Shown: in pieces, positions 38,559-51,812 of the stretch
How positions within the stretch are numbered: position 1 is the first letter of the stretch
Layout of the letters: each line of letters opens with the position of its first letter
Assembly (NCBI GenBank): GCA_033239005.1
Contig: BSQZ01000037.1
Span: forward strand, 2,273,501 to 2,337,500
DNA from: Lamellibrachia satsuma
Taxonomy: Eukaryota; Annelida; Polychaeta; Sabellida; Siboglinidae
DNA length: 64,000 nucleotides
Direction of reading: 5' to 3'
The notes under the pieces: model-generated
Database searches by the model: none
The model's input: only the letters and a program-made list of their open reading frames with translations
Told to the model about the DNA's origin: nothing
Program-made: the position numbers and the translations under genes

Positions 38559-38740
38559 TAGGGCTGGGCAGCAGTACTTTGAAATGTATTTAAGTACCAG
38601 TACAAGTACTTTTCACTGACAAAGTATTTAAATATAAATACACCATGGTTTTAGGACAAGTACTTAAGTCCAGTACAAGTACATTTCAAATGTACTTAAA
38701 TACTAGTACCTGTACTTTTGGCATACTTAACCCGTTTCCT
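38559..38740 (+). mobile_element. hAT terminal sequence (copy B)
   Basis: A TAGGGCTGGGCAGCAGTAC terminus is followed by GTACTT-type subterminal repeats. Related GTACTT/AAGTAC-rich sequence reappears at about 39930-40080, beyond the inverted repeat arm, so the MULE material may have landed inside this hAT element. Inference from sequence similarity. Confidence 0.65.
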
Positions 38741-38862
38741 TTAGGGAGTAGGGACTGTGTTGTAAAATTATGTGTGGATGTTATTGTTTGTGATGGAAAT
38801 ACTCTGTGTATTGTGATAGGAAAGTTTAAACTGGAATAAGTTATCAAATACTCAGACATATT

Positions 38863-39266
38863 TGAAGGAGCTGTGGACGTTGTATGAACGACAAGACCGA
38901 AAGATAACCACATCCGAATACCTAGTGCTCCAACCTAGCGGACCACGTAGAGGAATAAACTGAATGGATGGACAGACCAACTATAGTTAGACCAACTATT
39001 GCATGTTATTACCTACCTAACCTAACCTGACCTTACCTGAAAAAACTAACCACAGCGTTCCATGTAGGTTACCTTTGTATTAGTATGTGATTCTGAGTTA
39101 TATTCAGGTTGTAAATAACGGTAGTATGTTATATTAGTATGTATTAAGGTTTTAAAGTAGTATGTTATATTACTATGCATTAAGGTTTCAAATTACTGGG
39201 TAGTATGTTTTATGTGCTATTGATAATGATATATTAGTGTCTAACCCTAATCCAAGTTTCTAATTA
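38863..39266 (+). repeat. Inverted repeat arm 1 (3' end of MULE, inverted)
   Basis: About 404 bases that are the reverse complement of 40195-40602 with few differences. It contains the C-terminal MULE codons on the + strand (KELWTLYERQDRKITTSEYL) and then the element's 3' noncoding end with TAGGTAACCTACA-type sequence. A 928 bp spacer separates the arms. Confidence 0.9.
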
Positions 39267-40194
39267 TAATATAACGGATATATTATTAGAAATAATATAT
39301 CCGTGATTATGCTACATATTTATTTCATTGCATAAGCACAGACATTGACAACTGATAAAACAAAATATTGCACATATTATAGTGATACACATAACATTTT
39401 ATAATCCATAATTTCATACTATATTACTTATTGTCAAATCATTTCATTCAGTTGTTGTATCTGGTGAACATCAGCTCTTCAAAGCGCTTGTCAGACAGAG
39501 GTCTGAAAACTTTCCCAGCAATGCTAAAAAGACGCAGGAGCTGATGACGCTGGGACAGTCAGGTAGCGGGAGGCCAACTGCGCCACACCTGACCACTTGA
39601 GCTGGTTGGACTTGCTCACCTGAACTGCTCACTGAGCTTTAGCACATATTTGCTGTTAAGGTTCAAAGTTATCTTCAAAATGTGCTGACCTGGATTGCTC
39701 ACTGGCGCAATTGCACTGGTGTTAATTAGGCCTGGTGCTAATTACGTCTAGATAAATTACCAGGTGTGCCCCTATAGAAATGGATTGATGCATGTTGTCC
39801 AGGACCAAGGTGTAAATGCCCCTATTGTCTTGTCACTGGATTTGTACACAAGCCCAGTGACCCATTGGCCAGTGGGATTGGTAGGTGGGTCATTTGACTG
39901 ACTCATTGTCAGTGATCACATTTCAATGATACTTAAAACGTACTTGAAAATTTAAGTACTTTTGGAATGTACTTAATACAAATACTTTTGATTTTTTTTG
40001 TAAATGTACTTAGTACCAGTACAAGTACTCAAAAAGTGTACCTAAGTACAAAAGTACTCAAGTACACTTTTCAATAATACAGATACAAATAGATAGAATG
40101 ATAACATGGAACATACAAATAACAAAACCTAATGAAACACACTAATATCAAAAACTAATAAATATACAAACAATTAAATGTTAAAGAAAGTACT

Positions 40195-40602
40195 AATTAG
40201 AAACTTGGGTTAGGGTTAGACACTAATATATCATTATCAATAGCACATAAAACATACTACCCAGTAATTTGAAACCTTAATGCATAGTAATATAACATAC
40301 TACTTTAAATCCTAAATACATACTAATATAACATAATACAGTTATTTACAACCTGAATATAACTCAGAATCATATACTAATACAAAGGTAACCTACATGG
40401 AACGCTGTGGTTAGTTTTTTCAGGTAAGGTCAGGTTAGGTTAGGTAGGTAATAACATGCAATAGTTGGTCTAACTATAGTTGGTCTGTCCATCCATTCAG
40501 TTTATTCCCCTACGTGGTCCGCTAGGTTGGAGCACTGCCGTAGGTATTCGGATGTGGTTATCGTTCGGTCTTGTCGTTCATACAACGTCCACAGCTCCTT
40601 CA
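40195..40602 (-). repeat. Inverted repeat arm 2
   Basis: Partner of arm 1. It forms the 3' end of the MULE transposase gene at 40502-42049, so this arm is in the original orientation and arm 1 is the inverted extra copy. Confidence 0.9.
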
Positions 40603-42049
40603 GACTGGAGCTGATAATCCATGTCTTCAGCATACACTGAAGCAGTTTCTGCAGCCTGTCGTCGTGGGGGCAGCGTGACTTTATCTCCATAAAGGCTGGC
40701 TCGTTGCTGGTAGGTTGGGTAGGGCCATCAGTTCGCGGATGTACGTCCTGATGGTTAGCTGGCGGACGTATGCACTGCGGAGGCCGTACTTTTTCACATG
40801 CCGGTACACTGCCTGGACCCAATGAAACCAACAACCCCGCACACAGACTTCTGAAAGGCATTGTCTGAGAGCATCCCACACGGCCTTCTCAAAATCTACC
40901 ATGACCTCCTCAACGGCGGGCTCTGTTCGAATGAGGTTGATGATGGCGTTTATGACTGCAATGTAGTCTAGCTTTTTTCGGCGTGACATAAGCACAAAGC
41001 ACAGGGGGACTTGTTTGATCGCATCCGCGGCCTTGATGAAGCTGTGGATGCTCACGAGCTGCTGGAACGGCTCGCGCACCACCCGGTATGTCCCGTCCAA
41101 GAACCATAGCCTGGACCTGGCGAGGTGTGACAATTGTGTGGGAGTGGCGAACACCAGGTGACGCTCTTCATCCTCGGTGATGTTACATTGCAAGAAATCA
41201 CTGGGAATGTGGGTCAAGTCGAGCTGGAAGGCAAACAATATACATAATAATATACAGCTAGCATCAGAAATCAAAATTATATGTTATTATTGATTGTTTA
41301 TGCACACAAATCTGTATCTGTGATTTTTTTAATGTTTTTTTAGGGTATATTCACACTTTCTGCATTTGTATACATATCGTGATTATATATGAATTTCACA
41401 AAATATTAAATTATTTTTATTTTAACTTTTTATACCTTAAAATCTTTGTCAGCTGGGTTCTTCGGCCGCAGTTGTTCTCTGCACGGTTGGCGTAACGCTG
41501 CAGGTTTTATAATTTGGCAGCTGCTGGTCCGTGGTTGTCAGGTCTGTCACCACCTTTCCAGACAACTGGTAGAGGTTCCTCCTTGCAGTTACCTTCACCT
41601 TTTAAAAAAAGTTACATATAATTTGGGAGATAATAAGATAAGATGAAAGTGTAACTGTGTTGTGCCAATAAATAACCTGAAAGAAATAGCATCATGCACA
41701 CACAAATGTAAATCGCTATGGATTTGAAACTTTCACATTTACATGGATTTTTTATATTAAACATTTCAAAGGAATTAATTAAAACAAAACTTACCATTGT
41801 CGTTGCCTTGCACCGAAGCAACGCCCCTGGATCCCCTGGGTGATTGTGTTTGTGTCATTAAACGACATGTGAGCATCTTCGGGCTGCTCTGGGGTCGAAT
41901 GGAAATCAGGCAAGTCTGTGTTGATTTTGTGAAGCAAAGCAACGTGTAAAAACTTACCGATGCACCCATTTCAGGCATGACGAACACTCAATGGAATTTG
42001 TTCCACAGCCCTTGCTGCAGATTTCACACGGATACTTTGAGGGTGCCAT
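40502..42049 (-). pseudogene. MULE transposase gene (PHD-like finger + MULE DDE domain), multi-exon, frameshifted
   Basis: Minus-strand start ATG at 42047-42049. Exon 1 (42049-41958) encodes MAPSKYPCEICSKGCG and SIECSSCLKWVH, a PHD-type zinc finger. An exon of uncertain limits lies at about 41795-41890. A further exon around 41440-41600 ends QLRPKNPADKDFK. The main exon starts at 41223 after an AG acceptor: LDLTHIPSDFLQ, LWFLDGTYRVVREPF (first Asp), VPLCFVLMSRRK, EEVMVDFEKAVWDAL (second Asp) and GCWFHWVQAVYRHVKKYGL. This is the order of the MULE transposase domain. A frameshift near 40700 (LPATS to EPAFMEIKS) precedes the tail ending LADHVGE. The element is decayed but relatively young. Confidence 0.8.
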
Positions 42050-42059
42050 TGCGATTCGC

Positions 42060-44945
42060 GATAGTTACATTTGGTAACACGAGATGATATTCCAAGTTTC
42101 ACGGTCAATTTCAAGATCAGATGTGATCATTCCCAGAAAAACTTAAGAAGGAAATTGAGATGCATATGATTGGTTGAATGAATTAAGCAATCACAAGAAT
42201 AAGTTGGTGCAACTTGCTTAATGCACCTGTAGGAGCAGTGACAGGGTTAACAACAGTTGTTAGAAATCCCATTGTAAATAATCAGAGAATATTTGAACTC
42301 ACTCACTGTGATGTGCCTATTCTGACTATTGTGAAGTCCATAGATCTTTTAACTTGTGCTCTAAGTATTAACAGTTAGCCATTGATTTTCCCATTGTGTT
42401 TGTTAGGAACGTGTGAATGCCATTGACTACCACACGGAGTAATTTGCTTTGCATTCACAAAGTTATTTCATTGAGCAGCTGTTGAGCACATTTTGTGAGT
42501 GAAGCCATTGAAGTACCAAATACCTTTCATGTATTTCATGTTATCTGAGGCCACTGTTCCACAAGCATTAAAAGCATGAAAAGTTAGTAGATTTCTTGGA
42601 TAATAATAATGTTTTATCTAAACATCATTTTGGGTTTCGCAGAGACCATTCTACTACATTAGCGATTATTTAAATTATAGAAAACATTAGAAAATCTCTT
42701 CATAAGCCCATATGTGGTAAGGCAATTATATTATGCATATGTATTTTCCCATATTAGTAACATGCTTGTATTGGCACAATTAAATTGCAAATAGCAATCC
42801 AAAAATATGAGAATGCAGCTGCTACTGTACATATCTGCTCAGATCAATCTAGTCTATGATGTTGGTGTGACGTCCATGCCTCTTCTATTCTCGCTTGTGC
42901 TCTAAGTATTAACAATTATTAAGTTGACTGCCACACAGAGAGTAATTGGCTTACTAATGAATTATGGATATTATTATATGAGCAGGTATTGATCGGTGAA
43001 CTACCAGATACCAGTCTTTCACTTTATTATATAAATGTATATCTATATTTCTATATACATTACTTTAGGATATATTTTGATTAATTTTGAACAAATATAA
43101 TCTACAATAAAAAATTACGGTGTAATTTATTACTTTTCAGCAATATAGCACACATACACGCACACACATGCACAATTACACAATTAACATAATTATTCTG
43201 GGCATGCAAGCGGAAGCTGGCAGTTCGGACGCAGTGGCGCCACTTGGTGAATGACAAGAACACTGACATTTGAAACGACGGATGTCCGCGGAGGTTGGCC
43301 TAGATTATCCAGACTCCGCGATGTGGCGCCACCATTTGTCGCACACATCATCGCCTGGACACAGAGTGGGGTTCCCATTGTGAAAGAAATTATGTATGTG
43401 CCCAGATTCTGGGCGCATACATAAGTAGCTCATTAAACTCGATGGTGACGCCGATTGGCTGCTGGCACTTCATCCGGTAACGCCTACAGAAATACAACTG
43501 GAGTCGCACGTGCAAGTCGTTAAATTTAGAATTTGCACTGAGAGAAAAACAGTTTGCCTGTATCCAGAACATTACTAATGGACGTCATGTGATGGGAATA
43601 CTTCCAACAGGGCACGGAGAAACCCTCATATACACAATTCTCCCTCGTGTACTTGATATGTTACCCGGCAATATCGGCTGGCACACGTTGACATGGTGTA
43701 GCCTTTTATTTACTATTGGTCATCGGAAGAAAGTGTAGACACGACGGGCTTTGGACTTGGTGCGGTTCACCCGAAACTGAGCGGTAGCACTATTAACACG
43801 GGTAAGACATTGTATTGATTTCAGTTTCATACATATAGCATATATGGCTGACTATTACGGTAACGCAGATTTCTCATGTCGCTCATGGTTCATGTTTGCA
43901 TTGCAATCAACTTAATTAGTTCTAAAAAAGGCACCTGAAAACAGGTGAAAATAAGTGTGATTTGGGGCTCTTATCCCTTGTTTTTTGTAAAGCATTATTT
44001 TAATAAATTGATTATATTTTATACAATTAAATCAAACTTACATACACCTATATTACTTCCTAATATAATATGGTATTGATGTAGCTCTCAGCCAAAGATA
44101 GACCCCTCATAAATGTAACGTGAATACCCGAAATAGCAAATTTTTCCTCTCTGTACTTTGTTTCTTGTATGTAAACATAACTACTTATTTTCCCATACTG
44201 ACTGATATATGGGTCAATCCGTGTCAAATAGACCAATTATCAGGAAATTTAAAAGTTGATGCCTCAGAATTTGCTTAAATTTTAACCGATGATTAATAGC
44301 TATGTCTGAGAGAAGAGCACTTCAGCAAAAGAAATAAGCATTTACATGCAAATTGTGTATGTTATGTGAAAGTGTCCAAAAACGCACCCACAAATGGACA
44401 ATGGCCTGAACTTGCAACTAGTACACGTTTTTACTGACCAGAGAAAAGCACTTCTTTATGGCTTCAAGGGCATTAAATTTGCAGAAACTTAACTGTCAGG
44501 TTTTGAAAAATGTATCTCATCTGCTGAATTTGTTCCTGAAGTGTAGAAATAAGTTAGATTAATCTTAATTATACCATGCTCAAATGTGCCTTTTTTGTTG
44601 TTCTTTGGTGTGTGCCATTTTTGCATATAACACATATGTAATTGTAATTGAAACAGGACTAGTGTAATTAAAATGAAATGTAATTGATTTGATTTTGTGT
44701 AATTGTATGCAGCCTTGGCCATGTTTATAATATATATTATACAAATATTAACATGGTATTATAAACACGCACACACTGTATATGCATGACAGCTGCATAG
44801 TGAATTTGTACTTGCCCGGTGACAAAAGCAACTACTGTGTCAATAGTTTTTGTCTGCTTATTGACATTATACTTCAGTTAGCAGCCTAGATACCGATATA
44901 TTATTTTAATAGCATCTTCTGAATATAAACAATTATATTTTTCAG
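42060..44945. other. AT-rich region with no recognised gene
   Basis: No exon or transposon protein recognised. A less AT-rich patch at about 43200-43800 contains the GGCGCCAC motif in both orientations and could be a promoter or 5' region of the RecQ-like relic downstream, but nothing confirms this. Confidence 0.4.
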
Positions 44946-46597
44946 AGAAAAGGAAAAGGGTGAAAAGGGGGACTTTCCAGTTATGCTTACCGAGTCCCAA
45001 AGCATTGTTTGCAGGACAGTGGAGGGCCATCATGTCAGAAGAATTTTTTCAGGAGAGACTACATACAATTGTAGTTGATGAGGCTCAATGCATTACCGAA
45101 AGGTAATTGAAACTTTCATAATTATATCAGCAGTATCATACTACCATTTCTTTGAACCACAATGTATTAGCAAAAACACTGACTATGCAATTCCTCATTG
45201 TTTTTCATACATTAATAATTAAGTTTACATTATTTTAATTTATATTTTTTATAATGTTCATTACATTGATATAAATACTAAATGGGATATTATTGTCATT
45301 GTAGAAAACTTTAGTTCCACAACTTACTGTTAAAAGCAGATACAAAATATTAAGGGTGGCCCATGTATAGACACATTCCAAACTTGGCATTGCGTTTGTG
45401 CACATGAATGTGTATCATTTGTGTTGCTTATTAACATCGATGCGAAATTGCACTGAGAACTTGATTTTCAATTAAAATCATTCACAAATCATAACCCCTG
45501 TAAAAGTCTGATTTTAACTGTACTTGATTGATTAGATGTGTACTGTGTATATGTATGTTAGGGAGGAAATGGTGGTAACGAGTGGATGCTATACACCTTC
45601 CTCCCTGTGCAATGCTACATAGACAATTATGAAAAAAGCATAACAATAACAATTATGGCAAGTATTACTTCATAACAAGATCTGTTTTTAATAATTTAAT
45701 TCATGTATGCCAACAACTTAACATATTGGGCACTTGTTATGTTGTACACACATAAAATATGATAAATTATGATGCTCTGATGTAAATCAATACACATGAA
45801 TAATAATAATGCTCAACATGCCTAATTAAATCAGAAAAAACAATGGATCAGTATTGTCTTACACAAAACAACAACAATGTAGCAACTGGAATCCATTTCA
45901 CATATATTTACTAACAATCATAGGCCTTGTAACAGGGTATGGTGGCAGTTGCACCCAGGGATGTATCAGGGGCAGATGAGCAACTTTTTTGGCTTCTCCA
46001 AATATTAGTGGTGTACATTTGGCATTGTTGTTCAAAAAATCGCCTTTTTTGCTGAACGGGAGTTCCACTCACAATTATCATGCCCCAACAATACACAAAA
46101 TACGCTTCAGTTACCTATGCCATCCCCTAGTCAATGTACTATGCCAATGCTAACAACAACAGCTAATTTAAAACATGTCATTAACTTGAAAATTCTACGA
46201 CTGTGACAAGGTTGCTTTTAAAGTAGCCAATTATTAATGGTGGCCAATTTGTGCATGTGTACAGTATGAATTTTTGTTTGATTAAATTACATTATAAACA
46301 TGTTTTGGTTGTCTACTGTCTGCAACACCTATAAGTTTCAATCAGTCAGATCTTGTTTGGGCTGATTGTGCACATTTGTAAATTTATCACACTTGGACCT
46401 GTGACAATGAACAATATTGATATCCATCAATATTGATATTCATGTTATATAATGTAACGATGGATACTAGAACTAGACAAGTTTGAGTAACTTCCTATAA
46501 CCATACCTTGTAGTAAATAGTGCATACGGTAATAACTACTAATTTAATTATTTTACATTCCTGTTATTGTAGGGCCAGTGACTTCCGTGAAAATTAG
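44946..46597 (+). pseudogene. RecQ-like helicase fragment, two exons, premature stop
   Basis: Exon 44946-45102 follows TTTTCAG and reads LCLPSPKALFAGQWRAIMS, then LHTIVVDEAQCITE, with donor GTAATT. This is the RecQ helicase region leading into Walker B, with DEAQ where RecQ has DEAH. The next exon starts at 46573 after TTGTAG and completes R-ASDFREN, aligning with RecQ's WGHDFRPxY, but is ended by TAG at 46595-46597. The split and phase agree with one gene. Missing upstream ATP-binding exons and the early stop indicate a relic. Confidence 0.6.
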
Positions 46598-47249
46598 GTG
46601 CTGCAACAGTTACTCCAGCCAAGAGGATCGACATTGCATGACAGCTTCACTAGAAATTTTGGCATGTCTAGATCAGCCAAATATTGTATATCAGGCTGTG
46701 AAATCCACACATTACACATGCATGGATTTACGAAACAGCGAACTGTGAATATGTGTACACTTAGCTGACAATGTCATATAGACTTATGCACTTTGCTGCA
46801 ATTAGCCTATAACGTCCTGTGAACATTGACATGGATTGGATATGTGAAACAGTGAACTGTGAATATTGCTGCATTGTACTATTATTATGGTCTTCCTTAT
46901 AGTTCCTTTCATGACGGGCTGATGCTAACTTTGGGTATTGTATTTTTCCATGTCTTTATATCAGCCTACAGTGAACAATAAATAAACATTACTTCATGTT
47001 GAAGTACAGGATATTACTTCATGACACGGTGAAATATGAATATTGATGTACTGGGCCTCCAGTGTACTGTAAACCAGTTTTGACATTGGATTATAAATAT
47101 TGTTGCATTATGCATGCAGAAAATTACAAAGCTCTCATAATATATAATAAATTGTTTTTTCAAACAATTAATTTCATATGCAAGAATATATTGGTGTTCT
47201 TTATAATTTTAAAGTAAACACTACAGATTCTACATATTTTGCCCGTCGT

Positions 47250-47375
47250 GTATCTGGTTTGTTGATGTTTTAATATGTAGTGTGTGAATTGTAATATCCG
47301 CAATCGGTTTAATTAAAAAGTGCATATTTTTGTTGAAATCATCAAAATAATTGACTTTAGTTGTTCATGCTTGGG
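47250..47375 (+). repeat. Dispersed repeat related to the intron segment at 17.9 and 19.8 kb
   Basis: Shares the order TATGTAGTGTG, GCAATCGGTTTAATTAAAA, GTGCAT and TTGTT(A/G)AA with 17940-18060 and 19785-19885. A third location shows that the intron part of that duplication is a dispersed repeat, while the exon part is only in the first two. Confidence 0.5.
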
Positions 47376-48112
47376 GGCTGTGCCGATTCTGTCTCATGAC
47401 AGGAATGCAGACTCATTTGTTCCGGCAGGCAACTTTGCACTTTGCAGCAGTGATATTCCAGTGACATTTTAGCTATACACTTGATTATGTATTTGCTGAT
47501 GTTTTATAAACTAACTTATTCTACCTATTTCTTTAACTAATTTAAGCACCTTATTTATTTTAGTCATTTAATTATTCCTTTTACCTGTTTTAGCTAATTT
47601 TAATGTATTTTACTTATATATGGACAACTCTAGAGCCTTTGAGCAGGTGTTTCACCTGGATACATGGCATGTTATAAATGTTTAATGATAATAAATCTGG
47701 TAGGGCTCAAAATAGTGGATGTCCAAAATGGTAAACTCTGTGCGAGTCAACGCTGATCATGGGCTTGCCTTCCATCCTCTCGCCGTTTACATAATAAAAT
47801 TATGAAATTTTACCAAAGGTGAAAATTGTGATTTTTCAGCATTTCGATTTTACTAAGTAATTTAATTGTGGAGTTGTAGTGGATACTAGGTAGGCTTGAA
47901 TTTTCGCACAAAAAAATGAACTTGAAAAGAGACAAGCTAAAAAATCTATTTGAGGAGGCATCTTTAATTATACATAATTCAGTCGCCAAAAGATCACATT
48001 GTAGTAAAGTTAATTGTGTACACCATTTACCCAGTACATTTGTAAACACCACTGTCATGCATAATTATTTATGGCTAAATTAGGTAATTTATCAATGTAC
48101 ATATGTCAATGG

Positions 48113-48408
48113 AGGTCAAATAATCAGGTTACTGTAAGGTTAGTGTTGGTCAACAATTACACCCCCTATTGACATGATAGCACCACAATCCATATTTAAT
48201 TAAAAATAAATAGATCATTAACACACATAATTCAGTAACACGTAAGGTCAATAATGGGTATTAAGGTCAATGTGTAAATACATTCTACCTTACACTCCTC
48301 GCTCAACTTACTGATCTCATGTCATACATTATTACTTAATTAGGGCATTTTTAACATAAATTGGTCAACGGTCATTGTAGGTCAAGTAAGTAGGTCATTG
48401 CAAGGTCA
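48113..48408 (+). promoter_or_regulatory. Cluster of AGGTCA half-sites
   Basis: AGGTCA occurs at 48113, 48245, 48264, 48379, 48392 and 48403, all on the + strand. The last three form direct repeats spaced by 7 and 5 bases. AGGTCA is the nuclear-receptor half-site and DR5 is a known spacing, but no gene is near and the region may be a decayed tandem repeat. Confidence 0.25.
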
Positions 48409-48968
48409 TGTCAAGTTCACTCATTATTAGGTCTTATAAGGTCTTAAAACGATTTATTCCACCTCAATATCTTCATTAGTACGCATTATGCCGTTTGCCC
48501 TTACATTCAGTGGCAGTACAAACATCCAGATCACAAGAAATGGACTCTATTCCTAGTGTAAAAAATGCCCCTTTTTATGACACTAAAAAACTTCGCAAAT
48601 AATAAATATAAAAAAAAGGGTTATACACTGCACAACATACTTTATCACACCGAAGTGTTTAAATAATTTGAAAATGTTTGCGTCCGTCTCCATTTGACAC
48701 GCATCCTGTCTAAAAAAGACCGAACTATTGAGAAAACGCTGATAATAAGGCACGACCAGAACTGGTCACAAGATCACGAAAATGCAGCAATACGTCAGAT
48801 TACTTCAAAGATTGATGACGCCTTAATTTTTACGTATACCAGTGGTGCCATCTGACGACGGTAACAGTCAAAACATGCTTCTGTTGCCAGACAATATTCT
48901 CAGCGGATTCATGAAGCCGAGAGAGAGAGTCGGATAAGTGAGACTACGCGGAGATGGGATTCGTTGCT

Positions 48969-49423
48969 GGGCACGGACCACAGTCAGAATCCATCCGCCA
49001 TTACATACATAAAGAGTCCCAAGGAAAAAATTAATTGTGCAGATAGGGTTTATTTGTGAGAGCAGAAATTGTGTGGATGAGTGGGTGGAAGTGATGTTTT
49101 TGCGCACAGTAGCATCTAAGCTTTGAAATGATGGCATTTGTCAGTAGGTATACCAGTTGTGTAAGGACACAGTGGCTGTTAGGCAGGATGTACTCATATT
49201 TTGGAAACCGGGGAATTTCATGGCAGAAATGCAGGGGCATCATACGTTGAAGCAATTTGTACGAAAAGGAGGTATGTAATTTTCACGAATTTTACACACC
49301 AGGTGTCTTAGTGGGTCTGTAATTTTCTGTGAATTTAAAAAAAAATGGTAGGATAAATTTTCAATGTAGGCGCAAGAACGTTATAATGGTCGTCTATGGG
49401 AAAAGCGACTGTGGTCCGTGCCC
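48969..49423 (+). mobile_element. TIR element (MITE-like), 455 bp, copy 1
   Basis: Begins GGGCACGGACCACAGTC and ends with its exact reverse complement GACTGTGGTCCGTGCCC, a perfect 17 bp terminal inverted repeat. No transposase fits inside. The body is near-identical to 51813-52265. No clear target-site duplication is visible at its edges. Confidence 0.85.
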
Positions 49424-49957
49424 AATGTGAAATTTTGACTGGCTTGTTACCAAGGCAACGCATCGTGGTTAAACAAGCATGGATGACATTTTTTGTGAGA
49501 AAATATAGGTGGAGAATCAAGTTTAACACTGTCTTGTCAAGAAATGGCAGTTGCATGTTATGGACTGGGTGTTTTAAAACATATTGTATAAGCTAGCTAG
49601 CCCAGTATGGTGTCATGTGTGAAATTTCCAGCTGGGAAATGGAAGACAGTTCTTGTACACCATAATTTATCAAAGATTCCTAAACATCTAAGTTGTAGCC
49701 ATATTTGCAATGTCAGCTTGTGTGTTAATGCACAGCATATAATACTGGAGCCACTGCTTATAAACAACAATAGAAGACAGTGTGTGAGAGAGCAGCATTG
49801 TTTTCGTCACGGTCATTACCCTCAGCGTATTTAGAAATTGTGCAGTTGAACAGGTGAGAGACATATCAATCAATTAATTAAGCCAGTCTTATCATTACTC
49901 ACCAGTTTGTGTTTTTGCATGCTCGGCTGCTTGCCTGTCTGTCTGTGTGTCCATGCT

Positions 49958-51100
49958 TCATTGTGCTCGCAGGGCTATGGGGTAATCCTCTTTTGAACTC
50001 CCCTCACATACATGTGGGGGGAGTGTGTGGCACTCTTCCACCTTTACTAATCGGAGCTTTGCTTGTCTCCAATTTCTGCAGTAGAGAGTCCCCGCTCCAT
50101 AATTCAGCCTGTCAATGGCTGCACAGGCACATCCGTTGACGTTGCGACTGAAGTTCACATTTTTTGGTAGAGAAGCACTCAACCCTCTGTTCAGGCCATC
50201 ATTTCGGTTTGTGTTAAGACACAGTTTTGTTAACGCTAGTGCATTTCCCCCTTATCTTAGTTGCAGAATCTTTCTCAGTGTAATCCTGTCTCCACTGGTC
50301 ATGTTGAGATAGTGTAGAGTACCTGTCTGCAGGTACATTGATTGTTTCCACCAGTTTCCTTTCCCACCTGAGCAGACTACGGAAGAGTACCTGCATTTCT
50401 TGCAGTCACCTCTATAGCAATCCAATGTTGTCTCAATGACAGTGATGCTACCTTTCTTGCATTACCATTGTGCATTCTGTGCATGTCACTGTGTATTCTA
50501 TGGCACCTGACTTTCACATCCAGAGCAAATATTTTCCTCTGCTCTTTTCGTGTGGCTGCTGTCGCCCCAGGAAACATTCGCTCACTGAATGTAGCCTTTA
50601 TGACATTTCTAAATAAAGCTTGTTCTAGGTGTGTAGTGTCTGCTTGTCAGTCTACTTGTTCACATGGCATTCCTGCAACAGACCTACCAGCCCGTACTCC
50701 TTCAGCACTCCTCACGTCCCCATCTGTGACGATGTATCTCACTGCCACATTCTGTGAGCCAAATTGCTTTCCAATGTCTTTGCCAATGTCAAATTCAGAT
50801 AGATTTTCATCTGCTGTCAATGTTGCTATGCAGTTATCATGCCCTGGACAGGTGACATCAAATCCTCTCCTTCAAAGTGAAGCCCCCAAGGTGCACAATT
50901 TATTCTGTATGTGTAGAGCCACAATATCCTGGCACAGGGTGCCCCTTCTGAAAGCCACATCTCCTCAAATTTTTGGCTATTCAGAACTTCCCCACATCTT
51001 CACTTTTTTCTCCATGCTATCTGATATCTGTATCAGAGTCCAAAACTTTTACTATCTGACTGATCTGGGAGCAATCTGTCCAACTGACATTTAAGCACTG
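49958..51100 (-). pseudogene. Mutator-like transposase relic
   Basis: Minus-strand frames read, from about 50.95 kb down: CPGHDNCIATLTADENLSEF, VRYIVTDGDVRSAEGV (acidic residues of the nuclease core), VDWQADTTHLEQALFR, then FSERMFPGATAATRKEQRK, FALDVKVRCHRIHSDMH, and finally ASLPKNVNFSRNVNG with AIDRLNYGAG. This order is familiar from the animal Mutator-like transposase family (TDGDSRAxxG, HLxxxLxR, FPGxTxxxRE, RPKNxxFSxNxxGR). Frame breaks occur between each piece. It lies between the two 454 bp TIR elements. Confidence 0.7.
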
Positions 51101-51812
51101 GCCATAATTTTAGTGGGGTAGACCACTTGTCTGTCATGCTGCACAGCTATTGGCTAAGAAAATACCCCAATGTAGATTCTGAATAGAATTTACAACCTCC
51201 TGTAGTTGAAATCTGAGCAAAAAGTAGGCTTATCGTCACTGTAGTTGCAACAGGAGACACTCAAAAGCCCCAAACAGGCAGCGTCCTGTTCTATCTCGTT
51301 GACAGGCAGTTGGCACCAGTGACTTGAAATTGGGTCATCCGTGTCAGAAATGCCAAATGTTCACATGACAACTTGTCATATATGTATAGCTTGTTTTCAC
51401 ACATACCATAATTCGTTGTACTTTGAACGCTCAATTGATGTTGTGAAGTACACCGAAATGCTAGCTTTTTGCCCAAAAACAGTGCATATTTAAAAAAAAA
51501 ATATTTTAATAAAAAATTAGTTGACAATTTTAGTGTTGTATTGATGAAAATACCCCACATTTTGTGAAACACTTGTAAGATTTTCTATATCTCCAGCACA
51601 GCAAGCAGTGTGGGCTTTATGACTAAAGTGCATATATGCAATTCAGCCCACTTGAAATTCTTCCCCTCACATACGGGGGCATGTCTCGGTGACATATCAA
51701 TTAATGTGTAGCATTGCGATGTGGATTTCCTTCAGCGATTTATCAAGTTAAATGTTTTTCTTCGATTTGGTATAACTTTCGTGATGGTTTGTGAGATGTC
51801 GGAAATTAATCA

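Larger units (their letters stand above)
34894..38674. repeat. Composite transposon repeat, copy B
   Basis: Same mosaic and orientation as copy A (6815-10438). Copy B is the longer form: it retains 35046-35316, which continues the Gypsy frame (DPYDYELVYRPGREL, the end of RNase H) and a noncoding stretch. Copy A joins GATCC directly to TAATAC across the equivalent gap, so copy A carries a deletion relative to copy B. Confidence 0.88.

Noticed and set aside
50468..51094. 208-codon + strand ORF
   Set aside because: The minus strand of the same interval reads as Mutator-like transposase with recognisable motifs, so the + frame is a shadow.
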